DNA of 64,000 bases from Cyanobium sp. N.Huapi 1H5 (GTDB lineage Bacteria; Cyanobacteriota; Cyanobacteriia; PCC-6307; Cyanobiaceae). The stretch is from positions 60,275 to 124,274 of the forward strand of contig NZ_JAGQBH010000008.1 in assembly GCF_024345535.1 (NCBI RefSeq), given 5' to 3'. The stretch's first letter is position 1, and each line of letters opens with the position of its first letter. A program made the position numbers and the translations under genes. A model generated the notes under the pieces. The model worked only from the letters and a program-made list of their open reading frames with translations. It made no database searches and was not told the origin of the DNA. This document shows positions 1 through 7,514 of this stretch, piece after piece.

Positions 1-13
1 GCCCGGTCGGCGC

Positions 14-736
14 TCACGGCCTGGCGCTGGAGGTACGGCTGTCGCCCGCGGCACGGCTGTCGCCTGAGGCCGCCAGCATCCAGAACGTGGTCCCATCCGG
101 CCACAGCAGCAGCATCCTGCCGCCCGCCAGCACGGCGAGGGGATCGCTGAACGCCGGGCTGGCTCCGCGGGCCTTGGCAAGCGGCAGGCGCCGCAGTTCC
201 ATTCCATCTGGAGCGGCGGCCAGGCCGGGGGGGACCTCCCGGGTTGGCGCCGCCTGCTCCCACAGCGCCGCAACGGCGGTGGCCTCGGCCGCCTCAAGCG
301 GCCTGGCCTGCAGGGCCAGGGCCAGCATCCGGGTGGTCGCCGCCAGCTCCGCGCCGGGCTTCACGCCGGTGCGCTCCTGGGCAGCGCCCGGCGGCGCCGG
401 GGAGGGCGCCGCTGCCCGACCCTGGTTACGGGCCGTGCCCCCATCGCCGTTGCGGGTGCCGGGGGCCCCGCGGCGCGGTTGCGCCGGCAGATCCATCGGC
501 GGGGGCGGCGGCAGGGCACTCAGGGGCGGCAGGGGCAGGGCCGTCAGGGCCGGCTCCTGTGCCTGCTGGCGGCTGAACCGCAGCAGTTCGGGGGTGTCAT
601 CCGGCGGTGGCGTTGCCACGGCGCGTGCTGTCCTGGCGGGTGGACGCAGGGCCGTCACAACAAGAAGCCCGTTCAGGGCCAGCGCCCCGAGCAGGGGAAG
701 ACGCAGATGGCGCCAGCGGAGCAGGCTGGCTTTCAT
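14..736 (-). CDS. Proline-rich single-span membrane protein in the TonB position
   Basis: About 240 residues. A hydrophobic segment at about residues 12-30 is preceded by basic residues (one membrane anchor, C-terminus outside), followed by a long Pro/Ala-rich linker and a short C-terminal domain ending in a DGTTFWML-like strand. The start overlaps the stop of the ExbD-like gene by 4 bp, so it is the last gene of an ExbB-ExbD-ExbD operon. Position and architecture fit a TonB/TolA-like energy transducer, but I see no recognisable TonB C-terminal motif, so this role is inferred from context. It could equally be an unrelated periplasmic partner of the motor. Confidence 0.6.
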   Translation of the reverse strand: MKASLLRWRHLRLPLLGALALNGLLVVTALRPPARTARAVATPPPDDTPELLRFSRQQAQEPALTALPLPPLSALPPPPPMDLPAQPRRGAPGTRNGDGGTARNQGRAAAPSPAPPGAAQERTGVKPGAELAATTRMLALALQARPLEAAEATAVAALWEQAAPTREVPPGLAAAPDGMELRRLPLAKARGASPAFSDPLAVLAGGRMLLLWPDGTTFWMLAASGDSRAAGDSRTSSARP

Positions 737-1098
737 GGCAGCTGGAGCTCCAGGGGCAGGTCGGTGCGGCCCAGGCGCTCCATCAGCTGCTGCACCGATC
801 CCCAGGGGACGTCCGGGTCGGGGATCAGGCGCAGGGTCGGCTGGCCAGGGCTGTCCTGGAGGCCCTTGAGCACGGCGGCCAGCTGGGCGGATGGGATGGG
901 CTGGTTCCAGAGCCGCAGCCGGCCGTCGGCGCCGAGGTGCAGGCTGACGATCCCCTGGCTCGCCGGGCGCTGGGCCAGCCGCTGGGGAATCAGCACCAGC
1001 GCCACCGACAGGACCGCGAGTGCGGTGGCCACCGCCCCGAGGGCTGCGGCGTCCAGGGCCGCTCCCCAGGGAGGAGTGGGTCCGGTCTCGGCGTTCAT
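733..1098 (-). CDS. ExbD/TolR-like biopolymer transport protein (copy 2)
   Basis: About 121 residues. A short N-terminus, one transmembrane helix (about residues 17-38) and a periplasmic domain with ExbD-like features: a DGRLRLW strand, a Pro-Ile-Pro turn, and a PDPDVPWG segment before the last helix. An Asp at about residue 16 sits at the start of the helix, where ExbD carries its proton-relay aspartate. The ATG overlaps the upstream ExbD-like stop by 4 bp (ATGA), and its own stop overlaps the next start, so translation is probably coupled. Role: stator or rod subunit of a proton-driven inner-membrane motor. Confidence 0.75.
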   Translation of the reverse strand: MNAETGPTPPWGAALDAAALGAVATALAVLSVALVLIPQRLAQRPASQGIVSLHLGADGRLRLWNQPIPSAQLAAVLKGLQDSPGQPTLRLIPDPDVPWGSVQQLMERLGRTDLPLELQLP

Positions 1099-1448
1099 GG
1101 CCCCGCCTCCGGCAGGGCCAGCCCCACCGGCCGGGGGCTGATCGAACGCAGGTGGGCCAGGGAGCGGGCCACCTCGCCCAGGGGCAGGCGGGCAGCCGGC
1201 AGGAAGTGGATCTCGCTGCCAGCCGGCTGGGAGCCCAGCAGGCCCGGCAGCCGGCCGCGGGACACGGGTTCCCCGTTCACGAACCAGCGATCCCCCGGCG
1301 CCTGCACGATCCAGATGGCGCCCGACAGCGCCGCTCCGCCAGGGGGGCGCAGTCGCGGCTGACGCTGGCGCGCCAGGTCGGCCAGGGCCGCCACCGACCC
1401 GCACAGCAACAGGGTCAACCCCACGAGGGCGGCAAGGGCGTGGTTCAT
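1095..1448 (-). CDS. ExbD/TolR-like protein (copy 1), atypical helix
   Basis: About 117 residues with one N-terminal helix and a periplasmic domain recognisable as ExbD-like by its WFVNGEPV strand, the following Leu-rich helix and the PAARLPLGEV segment. Unlike copy 2, its helix has no acidic residue; the first Asp lies after it. It therefore lacks the residue that carries protons in ExbD. It may be a structural partner in a heteromeric ExbD pair. Start chosen at the ATG that overlaps the ExbB-like stop by 4 bp. Confidence 0.7.
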   Translation of the reverse strand: MNHALAALVGLTLLLCGSVAALADLARQRQPRLRPPGGAALSGAIWIVQAPGDRWFVNGEPVSRGRLPGLLGSQPAGSEIHFLPAARLPLGEVARSLAHLRSISPRPVGLALPEAGP

Positions 1449-1942
1449 GTCGGACCAGCCCAGGCACGGCCGAGGCGCTGCAGCCGCAGACACTGGCTGC
1501 GCCGCAGCCACTGGTTGGCGAACAGGCCCGTGCTGGCGATCAGGCTCAGGATCAGGCCCAGGGCCGTGCTCAGCAGCACCTGGCCGAATCCGGCCAGGTT
1601 GGCCCCCGCCGGCAGCAGCAGCTGGGGCCCGAGGCTGGCCAGCACCTGCATCAGTCCAAGCACGGTGCCCACCAGCCCCAGCAGCGGCGCCAGCACGACG
1701 GCGGCCTGCAGCAGCGGTTCGCCGAAGCGCATCTCCAGCTCCCAGTCCTCCAGCAGGCGCCCGGCGGCCGATCCGCCCTGGTCGGCCAGCACCCGTTCCC
1801 ACTGCTGGCGCCTCAAGGCGCGGCCGCGCCACCAGGTCCACCAGTAGCGGCCCCGGTCGATCACCACCGTCACCACCGCGATGGACAGGAGAAGCAGCAG
1901 CAGGGCGATGGGTCCATGGATCCCGGGGACCGGTGTCTTCAC
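1445..1942 (-). CDS. MotA/TolQ/ExbB-family proton channel protein
   Basis: 165 residues. An N-terminal helix (about 11-29), a cytoplasmic basic segment, then two helices containing the LAPLLGLVGTVLGLM signature of the MotA/TolQ/ExbB family and a second LGLILSLIAS helix. It forms the inner-membrane channel that couples proton flow to work on periplasmic or outer-membrane partners. It is shorter than E. coli ExbB (244 aa) but has the core. It is the first gene of a four-gene operon with ATGA overlaps throughout. Substrate system unknown: no TonB-dependent receptor is visible nearby. Confidence 0.85.
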   Translation of the reverse strand: MKTPVPGIHGPIALLLLLLSIAVVTVVIDRGRYWWTWWRGRALRRQQWERVLADQGGSAAGRLLEDWELEMRFGEPLLQAAVVLAPLLGLVGTVLGLMQVLASLGPQLLLPAGANLAGFGQVLLSTALGLILSLIASTGLFANQWLRRSQCLRLQRLGRAWAGPT

Positions 1943-2077
1943 CCCTGGCGACGCTGCATCCGACGGGGGCGATCGTATGGGCCGACGTCGCCCGGACGAC
2001 GTGCCCCAGCTGCTTGACAGTCCCCTGGTATCGGGCGCTGACTAAGGTGCCCATGGACCGGATCCAGAGGGAGCGCC

Positions 2078-3058
2078 ATGAGCCCCATCCATGCCGATAA
2101 CAGCCTCAGCATCGGGCAGACCCCGCTGGTGGAGCTGCATCGCGTCACGGAGGGATGCGGCGCCCGGGTGCTCGCCAAGATCGAGGGCCGCAATCCGGCC
2201 TATTCGGTGAAGTGCCGGATCGGCGCGGCGATGATCTGGCAGGCCGAGAAGGAGGGTCTGCTGGGGCCCGGCAAGGAACTGATCGAGCCCACCAGCGGCA
2301 ACACCGGCATTGCCCTGGCGTTCGTGGCCGCCTCTCGGGGCATCCCCCTCACCCTCACCATGCCGGAGACGATGAGCCTGGAGCGGCGCAAGCTGCTCAC
2401 GGCCTACGGCGCCCACCTGGTGCTCACCGAGGGGCGGCTGGGCATGGGGGGGGCCATCGCCGCCGCCCGGGAGCTGGCGGAGTCCGAGCCGGACCGCTGG
2501 GTGATGCTGCAGCAGTTCGTTAACCCGGCCAACCCCCGCATCCACCACGACACCACCGGCCCCGAGATCTGGACGGACACCGGCGGGGTGGTCGATGCCC
2601 TGGTCTGCGGCGTCGGCACCGGCGGCACCATCACCGGCGTCAGCCGCTACATCAAGACCACCCTCGGCCAGCCGCTGGTGTCGGTGGCGGTGGAGCCGTT
2701 CAACAGTCCCGTCATCCGCCAGACCATCGCCGGTGAGGATCTCCGGCCCGGTCCCCACAAGATCCAGGGCATCGGCGCCGGGTTCGTCCCCGCCAACCTC
2801 GACCTCAGCCTGGTCGACCGGGTCGAGGCCGTCAGCGACGAGGAGGCGGTGACCATGGCCCGCCGCCTGATGAAGGAGGAGGGGATCCTGGCCGGCATCT
2901 CCTGCGGCGCCGCCACGGTGGCCGCCCTGCGGCTCGCCAGGGAGAAGGCCTTCGAGGGCCGCACGATCGTGGTGGTGCTGCCCGACTCCGGCGAGCGTTA
3001 CCTCAGTTCAGTGCTGTTCGAGGGTGTGTTCAACGAACGGGGCCTGGCGGCCGTCTGA
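2078..3058 (+). CDS. cysK: Cysteine synthase A (O-acetylserine sulfhydrylase)
   Basis: 326 residues, normal length. Makes L-cysteine from O-acetylserine and sulfide with PLP. The PLP lysine is Lys45 in a YSVKCRIG context; the PTSGNTG loop (71-77) binds substrate carboxylate, and a [10 protein letters not shown] phosphate-binding loop follows. The Lys45 context and neighbouring segments match the enterobacterial CysK type (SVKCRIG) rather than the plant/cyanobacterial SVKDRI type. ATG start; its 5' end is about 135 bp from the divergent ExbB operon, so the two probably have back-to-back promoters. Confidence 0.95.
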   Translation: MSPIHADNSLSIGQTPLVELHRVTEGCGARVLAKIEGRNPAYSVKCRIGAAMIWQAEKEGLLGPGKELIEPTSGNTGIALAFVAASRGIPLTLTMPETMSLERRKLLTAYGAHLVLTEGRLGMGGAIAAARELAESEPDRWVMLQQFVNPANPRIHHDTTGPEIWTDTGGVVDALVCGVGTGGTITGVSRYIKTTLGQPLVSVAVEPFNSPVIRQTIAGEDLRPGPHKIQGIGAGFVPANLDLSLVDRVEAVSDEEAVTMARRLMKEEGILAGISCGAATVAALRLAREKAFEGRTIVVVLPDSGERYLSSVLFEGVFNERGLAAV

Positions 3059-3095
3059 CCCCACCGACCGTTCGCGTGCCGCGAGGCCACCGCCG

Positions 3096-3530
3096 ATGAG
3101 TTACCTGCGCCAGATCATGCAGCGGCTCCATGACCGCTCCACCGCTCCGGCCCCGGTCGACCGCTCCGGCGATCCTGCCGTGCTGGAGGAGCACCTGACG
3201 CTGTATGCCGCCCGGCTGGAGGGCTGCAGCGACGCCATGCTCCACTACGAGGCCGCCTGGCTGGAGCAGCACATCGAGACCCTCGAACTCTGCGCCCGCC
3301 AACCGACGATGCTCGCCAGCGCCGGGGGGGCCGAGCGGGTCGAGCGGCTGCTGCAGGAGAGCCTGCGGTTCCGCCAGCTGCTGGAGAGCTCCCGTGCCAC
3401 CAGGGGACTCACAGGCGAAGGGGTGCGGGCCGCGGTGGTGGCCAGCGAACATGCCTGGGAACTGTCCGACCCGGGCCTCCGTCGGGCCTGGGGCTTTCCC
3501 GCCGACCCCGGGGGGGGCGCAGGATCCTGA
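3096..3530 (+). CDS. Conserved hypothetical protein
   Basis: 144 residues from an ATG 35 bp after the cysK stop. Mostly helical, with Leu/Glu-rich amphipathic stretches (about residues 28-60 and 85-105) and a Pro/Gly-rich tail; no signal peptide or membrane segment. I do not recognise a family. Reading in the same direction as cysK at short distance suggests co-transcription but gives no functional clue. An in-frame start upstream exists but overlaps cysK. Confidence 0.6.
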   Translation: MSYLRQIMQRLHDRSTAPAPVDRSGDPAVLEEHLTLYAARLEGCSDAMLHYEAAWLEQHIETLELCARQPTMLASAGGAERVERLLQESLRFRQLLESSRATRGLTGEGVRAAVVASEHAWELSDPGLRRAWGFPADPGGGAGS

Positions 3531-3625
3531 GGGCCCCTTGTCCCGGCTCGCGAACCGTGTTCCCTGCGATACACACCGCCGCACCAGGTTCCCCAAGGAT
3601 TCCCTGAACGTCCTCCTGCAGCACC

Positions 3626-3907
3626 ATGGCGAGCTTCACGATCAGCCTGGAAGGAGGCAAGTCCTTCAGCTGTCCCGACGACACCTACATCCTCGATGCG
3701 GCCGAGGAGCAGGGCATCGATCTGCCCTATTCCTGCCGCGCAGGAGCCTGCAGCACCTGCGCCGGCAAGATCCTCTCCGGCAGCGTCGACCAGTCCGACC
3801 AGAGCTTCCTCGACGATGAGCAGATCGGCGAAGGCTTCGCCCTGCTCTGCGTCAGCTACCCCCTCTCCGACTGCACCATCAAGCCGGGCGTCGAAGACGA
3901 TCTCTGA
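3626..3907 (+). CDS. petF: Plant-type 2Fe-2S ferredoxin
   Basis: 93 residues. Soluble electron carrier. The four cluster ligands are Cys37, Cys42, Cys45 and Cys75, in the canonical CRAGACSTC loop plus the distant LLCVSYP cysteine. The acidic surface and C-terminus (VEDDL) are typical of photosynthetic ferredoxins that take electrons from photosystem I. Several ferredoxins occur per cyanobacterial genome, so whether this is the main one cannot be told. It is convergent with glutathione reductase. Confidence 0.95.
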   Translation: MASFTISLEGGKSFSCPDDTYILDAAEEQGIDLPYSCRAGACSTCAGKILSGSVDQSDQSFLDDEQIGEGFALLCVSYPLSDCTIKPGVEDDL

Positions 3908-3922
3908 GCGGCTTGGGTCCGA

Positions 3923-5281
3923 TCAGCCGGCCATGGTGACGAACTCCTCGGCCACCGAGGGGTGCAGAGCCATGGTGCGGTCGAAGTCGGCTTTGGTGGC
4001 GCCCATGCCGATGGCGATCGCCGCCATCTGAATGATCTCGGCGCTGTGCTCGCCCACCATGTGGCAGCCCACCACCCGGTCGGTCGCGGTCTCCACGATC
4101 AGCTTGAGCAGCACCCGGGGGCCCCGGGCCGGCAGGGCCTGGGCCATGGGCCGGAAGCGGGCCCGGTGCACCCGGATGCCTTCGCTGCCGTACCGCTCGA
4201 TCGCCGCCTCCTCGCTCAGCCCCACCCCGGCCAGTTCCGGCTGGCTGAACACGGCGCTGGCCACCAGGTCGTGGTTCACCTGGCGGGGCTTGTTGCCGTA
4301 GACGGTGTCGGCGAAGGCGCGGCCTTCGTCCACCGCCACCGGGGTGAGGTTGATGCGGTCGGTCACGTCGCCCACCGCATGGATGTGGGGCACGTTGGTG
4401 GTCTGGTCGGCATCCACCGGGATGCGGTGGCCTTCCACCGCCACCCCGGCGCATTCCAGCTGCAGACCCTCGAGGAAGGGTCGCCGGCCCGTGGCCAGCA
4501 GCACGCCGCCGCAGGGCAGCACCTCGCCGCTCTGGGTGGTGAGCTCCAGGGCACCGGGCACGCCGGTGATGGCGGCGGGGCTGTGGGCGAAGCGGATCTC
4601 GATGCCTTCGGCCTCCATGGCCTCCTGCACGGCGGCGGAGGCCTCCCGGTCGAAGCCCCGCAGCAGGTGGTCGCCCCGCACCAGCAGGGTCACCGCCACG
4701 CCCAGGCCGTGCAGGATGCAGGCGAATTCACAGGCGATGAAGCCCGCCCCCACCACCACCACCCGCTCCGGGAAGCGCTCCTGCAGGAACATGTCGTCGC
4801 TCACCCAGCCCAGTTCGGCCCCGGGGAAGCTGGGCCGGTGCGGCCGGCCGCCGGCGGCGATCAGGATCCGTTCCCCCCGGAGTCGACGAACGACCTCAGA
4901 GCCCTGGACCACGTCGACGTGGTGGGAATCGGCGAAGCGGCCCCAGCCGCGCACCAGCGCGACGCCCGCCTTCTCCAGCAGGCCGATGTGCAGCTGGTTG
5001 AGCCGGTCCACCTCCCGGCGCACGTTGGCGAGCAGCACGGAGGCGTCGGGCCTGAAACCATCCAGCTGCCAGCCATAGCTGGCCGCATCGGCCAGCTGAT
5101 GCCGGTAGGCCGAGCCGTAGACCAGCAGCTTCTTGGGCACGCAGCCGCGGATCACGCAGGTGCCCCCCACCCGGTCGCCCTCCACGATCGCCACGGAGGC
5201 CCCGTAGGAGGCCGCCCGTTTGGCGGCCGCCAGGCCACCGGAGCCTGCCCCGAGGACGATCAGATCGAAGCAGTCGGTCAT
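3923..5281 (-). CDS. gor: Glutathione-disulfide reductase
   Basis: 452 residues, full length. NADPH-dependent flavoprotein that regenerates GSH from GSSG. The FAD-binding GAGSGG loop is at 11-16; the redox-active disulfide is Cys42/Cys47 in GGTCVIRGCVPKK; the central NAD(P)-binding domain has a GAGFIACEF loop; the C-terminal dimerisation domain carries the catalytic His in HPSVAEE (about residue 440). The start overlaps the pentapeptide-repeat gene stop by 4 bp, so it is probably co-transcribed with that gene and the ArsR-type gene further upstream. Confidence 0.95.
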   Translation of the reverse strand: MTDCFDLIVLGAGSGGLAAAKRAASYGASVAIVEGDRVGGTCVIRGCVPKKLLVYGSAYRHQLADAASYGWQLDGFRPDASVLLANVRREVDRLNQLHIGLLEKAGVALVRGWGRFADSHHVDVVQGSEVVRRLRGERILIAAGGRPHRPSFPGAELGWVSDDMFLQERFPERVVVVGAGFIACEFACILHGLGVAVTLLVRGDHLLRGFDREASAAVQEAMEAEGIEIRFAHSPAAITGVPGALELTTQSGEVLPCGGVLLATGRRPFLEGLQLECAGVAVEGHRIPVDADQTTNVPHIHAVGDVTDRINLTPVAVDEGRAFADTVYGNKPRQVNHDLVASAVFSQPELAGVGLSEEAAIERYGSEGIRVHRARFRPMAQALPARGPRVLLKLIVETATDRVVGCHMVGEHSAEIIQMAAIAIGMGATKADFDRTMALHPSVAEEFVTMAG

Positions 5282-5958
5282 GGCAGCAGGGCGTCGTGGA
5301 GCACGGTGCCTTCCAGCATGGCGTCCCGGAGATCGGTGTCACGCAGGTCGCAGCCGCTCAGGTCGGCATCACGCAGGTCGGCGCCTCCCATGTTGGTGCC
5401 GTAGAGGCAGGCGCCGCGCAGATCACTCCCCTGGAGCAGGGCCCCCTGCATCTGGGCGAAGCTGAGATCGGCCCCCTGGAAATCGGCTCCGCCCAGGTCG
5501 GTGGGCTGGTCGAGCCCGCCGCGGAAGTCGGCCTCCACCAGCCGGGTGGACCGCCAGCGGCTGTGGGCCCCGAGCACCCCCCGCAGACAGCAGCGGTGCA
5601 TCAGGGCGCCGCCGAAATCGGCCCCCTGCAGCCGGGCCGCCGACAGGTCGGCGTCGTGCCAGAAGGAGCCGCCGGCCTTGAGATCGGAGAGGTCGGCCCC
5701 CCATAGCAGGGCCTGCTGGAAGCAGGCGGCCTCCACGTTCGCCCCCGCCAGCCGGGCATGGCCGAAGCGGCCTTCCTTGAAGCAGCCGCCGTGCAGGTCG
5801 CACGCGCCGAGATCCAGGGCCACCCCATCGAGATCCCCCAGCCGCAGGCCGGCGAAGTGGCGGCGGCCCTCGGCCAGGGCGCGTTTGAGGGCCTCCAGGT
5901 CGGCGGGGAGGTCGCCCGGCAGATCGGCGGGACGGTCAGAGGATGGCCGCAAGGGCAT
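5278..5958 (-). CDS. Pentapeptide-repeat protein
   Basis: 226 residues. After a helical N-terminus (about 1-40), the rest is made of A(D/N)LXX-type pentapeptides (for example ADLSAARLQGADFGGA, ADLRDADLSGCDL), predicted to fold as a right-handed quadrilateral beta-helix. The function of most cyanobacterial members is unknown; some mimic DNA. It is unusually Cys-rich in the middle coils. It lies between an ArsR-type regulator (23 bp overlap) and gor (4 bp overlap) on the same strand. Confidence 0.9.
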   Translation of the reverse strand: MPLRPSSDRPADLPGDLPADLEALKRALAEGRRHFAGLRLGDLDGVALDLGACDLHGGCFKEGRFGHARLAGANVEAACFQQALLWGADLSDLKAGGSFWHDADLSAARLQGADFGGALMHRCCLRGVLGAHSRWRSTRLVEADFRGGLDQPTDLGGADFQGADLSFAQMQGALLQGSDLRGACLYGTNMGGADLRDADLSGCDLRDTDLRDAMLEGTVLHDALLP

Positions 5959-6241
5959 CGAGTTGCTGGCGGCGGGAAGCGAGCATCAGCTTCCGGGCCT
6001 GGGCCAGGAGCTGGAAGACGCCCTTGTCGATCACTTCATAGAACACCAGGCTGCCCTCGGGACGGCGACGCACCACACCGGCGATCGTCAGCAGCTTGAG
6101 ATGCTTGGACACCAGGGCCTGGCTGAGGCCGGTCTTCTCGACGACGGCCGTGACGTTCAGGGGGCCCGGCCGCAGGGTCTCCAGCACGGTGAGCCGGTTG
6201 GGCTCGGAGAACACCTTGAAGTAGTCGGCCAGAGATTCCAT
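5936..6241 (-). CDS. ArsR-family winged-helix regulator, cysteine-free
   Basis: 101 residues from the ATG of MESLADYFKV, the usual length and start of ArsR proteins. Motifs: FSEPNRLTVLETL helix, TGLSQALVSKHLKLL recognition helix, then a VVRRRPEGSLVFYEV wing. There is no cysteine and no obvious metal-site His/Asp cluster, so thiol, Fe-S or classic metal sensing is unlikely from this start; a longer upstream in-frame start would add one Cys. It is divergent from acsF-II with a 144 bp shared promoter region rich in TCACG half-sites, and is thus the likely regulator of the low-oxygen island. In other cyanobacteria that role belongs to ChlR, a MarR-type Fe-S activator. Confidence 0.85.
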   Translation of the reverse strand: MESLADYFKVFSEPNRLTVLETLRPGPLNVTAVVEKTGLSQALVSKHLKLLTIAGVVRRRPEGSLVFYEVIDKGVFQLLAQARKLMLASRRQQLDALAAIL

Positions 6242-6306
6242 CGACCGCGGCGGGGCCTGGGATGGGAGGAGGTTACCACGCTCACGTCTCAGACTGTTGA
6301 TACAGA

Positions 6307-6369
6307 ATCGTGAAACCACAGGTCTGCTTCCCCGGGATCACGTAGTATCACGATGTCGTTATGACGTGA
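6307..6369. promoter_or_regulatory. Divergent promoter with four TCACG/CGTGA half-sites
   Basis: Between the ArsR-type gene and acsF-II, the pentamer TCACG or its complement CGTGA occurs at 6309-6313, 6338-6342, 6348-6352 and 6365-6369. The pairs form inverted repeats (TCGTGA at 6308 with TCACGA at 6348; TCACGT at 6338 with ACGTGA at 6364). A TAGTAT at 6343-6348, between the two central sites, could be a -10 element for acsF. Candidate operator for the ArsR-type protein; inferred. Confidence 0.45.
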
Positions 6370-6385
6370 ACCAGCGTCGCTCCCG

Positions 6386-7438
6386 ATGACCGCCACCCTC
6401 TCCTCCCCAGCTGCGGGTCCTGCAGGGGCCGCCCCGGCGGCGCCCCACCTGCGGGAAGACCTGCTGACGCCGCGGTTCTACACGACCCAGATCGCCAAGG
6501 CGGCCCGCACGGATCTGGAGCAGCAGCGGCCGGCGTTCGACGCGATGCTCGCCGAGATGGAGGCGGACTACAACCGCGACCACTTCGATCGCAAGGCACC
6601 GCTGGACCGGCTCCGCGACCTCAGCCCCGAGGAAAAGGAGGCCTACGAGAGCTACCTGGTGCGCTCCTGCGTGTCGGAGTTCTCCGGCTTCCTGCTGTTC
6701 AAGGAGCTCTCCCGGCGGCTGTTCCAGGAGCAGCGTCCCGAGATGGGGCGGCTCTTCCAGCTGATGGCCCGCGATGAGGCCCGCCATGCCGGTTTCCTCA
6801 ACCGGGCCCTGGTGGCCGAGGGCATCGAGATCGACCTGCCCAGCCTCAGCACCAAGCGACCGATCACCTGGTTCCCGCTGAGCTGGGTGCTCTACAGCGT
6901 CTTCCTGTCGGAGAAGATCGGCTACTGGCGTTACATCCTCATCGACCGCCACCTCAAGGCCCACCCCGACAGCAACTTCGCGCCGCTGTTCGACTTCTTC
7001 GAGCCCTGGTGCCAGGACGAGAATCGCCATGGCGACATCTTCAACATGCTGATCCGCTGCTGGCCGGCCCTGCGCCAGGGGCTGCGCGGCAAGCTGCTGA
7101 GTCGCTTCTTCCTGTGGTCGGTGTTTCTCACCCACAGCCTCACGGTCTGTGAGCGCGGCGAGTTCTACCGGATCCTGGGCATGGACCCGGAGGCTTTCGA
7201 CGCCGAGGTGATGCGTCAGACCAACCGCACGGCCCGCCGGGCCTTCCCCTGGGTGTTCGATCTGGAGTCCGGCGGCTTCATCGCCCTGCGGAACCGCCTC
7301 GTCGCCTGCTTCCAGGAGATGGGTGCCGCCCGCCGCCAGGGGGCCGGCCCCTGGCGCCAGATCGGCCTGCGGCTGCGCTTCGGCGGGCTGCTGTGGCGGC
7401 AGTTCTGGCAGCCGATGGTGCGGGCGGAGGCGGGCTGA
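6386..7438 (+). CDS. acsF: Mg-protoporphyrin IX monomethyl ester oxidative cyclase, second form (ChlA-II/AcsF-II)
   Basis: 350 residues. O2-dependent di-iron enzyme that closes ring E of chlorophyll. The two ferritin-like EXXH motifs are visible as DEARHAG and DENRHGD; the RSCVSEFSGFLLFKEL and DFFEPWCQDENRH segments are diagnostic for AcsF. The N-terminus (about 1-22) is Ala/Pro-rich and variable. Assignment to the low-oxygen isoform rests on its neighbours: heme oxygenase and hemN, the same set as the micro-oxic chlAII-ho2-hemN operon of Synechocystis and Synechococcus PCC 7002. The constitutive copy should lie elsewhere in the genome. Confidence 0.93.
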   Translation: MTATLSSPAAGPAGAAPAAPHLREDLLTPRFYTTQIAKAARTDLEQQRPAFDAMLAEMEADYNRDHFDRKAPLDRLRDLSPEEKEAYESYLVRSCVSEFSGFLLFKELSRRLFQEQRPEMGRLFQLMARDEARHAGFLNRALVAEGIEIDLPSLSTKRPITWFPLSWVLYSVFLSEKIGYWRYILIDRHLKAHPDSNFAPLFDFFEPWCQDENRHGDIFNMLIRCWPALRQGLRGKLLSRFFLWSVFLTHSLTVCERGEFYRILGMDPEAFDAEVMRQTNRTARRAFPWVFDLESGGFIALRNRLVACFQEMGAARRQGAGPWRQIGLRLRFGGLLWRQFWQPMVRAEAG

Positions 7439-7514
7439 GCCCGGGCTGCCCGCGGCGTTCCCTGCGGCCTCCACCAGCGGATCGTTCAGCTTCTGTTCCT
7501 TTGCCCCTTCTCCC

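Noticed and set aside
5936..6241. ChlR orthologue
   Set aside because: It is a short ArsR-type protein without cysteines; ChlR is a larger MarR-type Fe-S protein.
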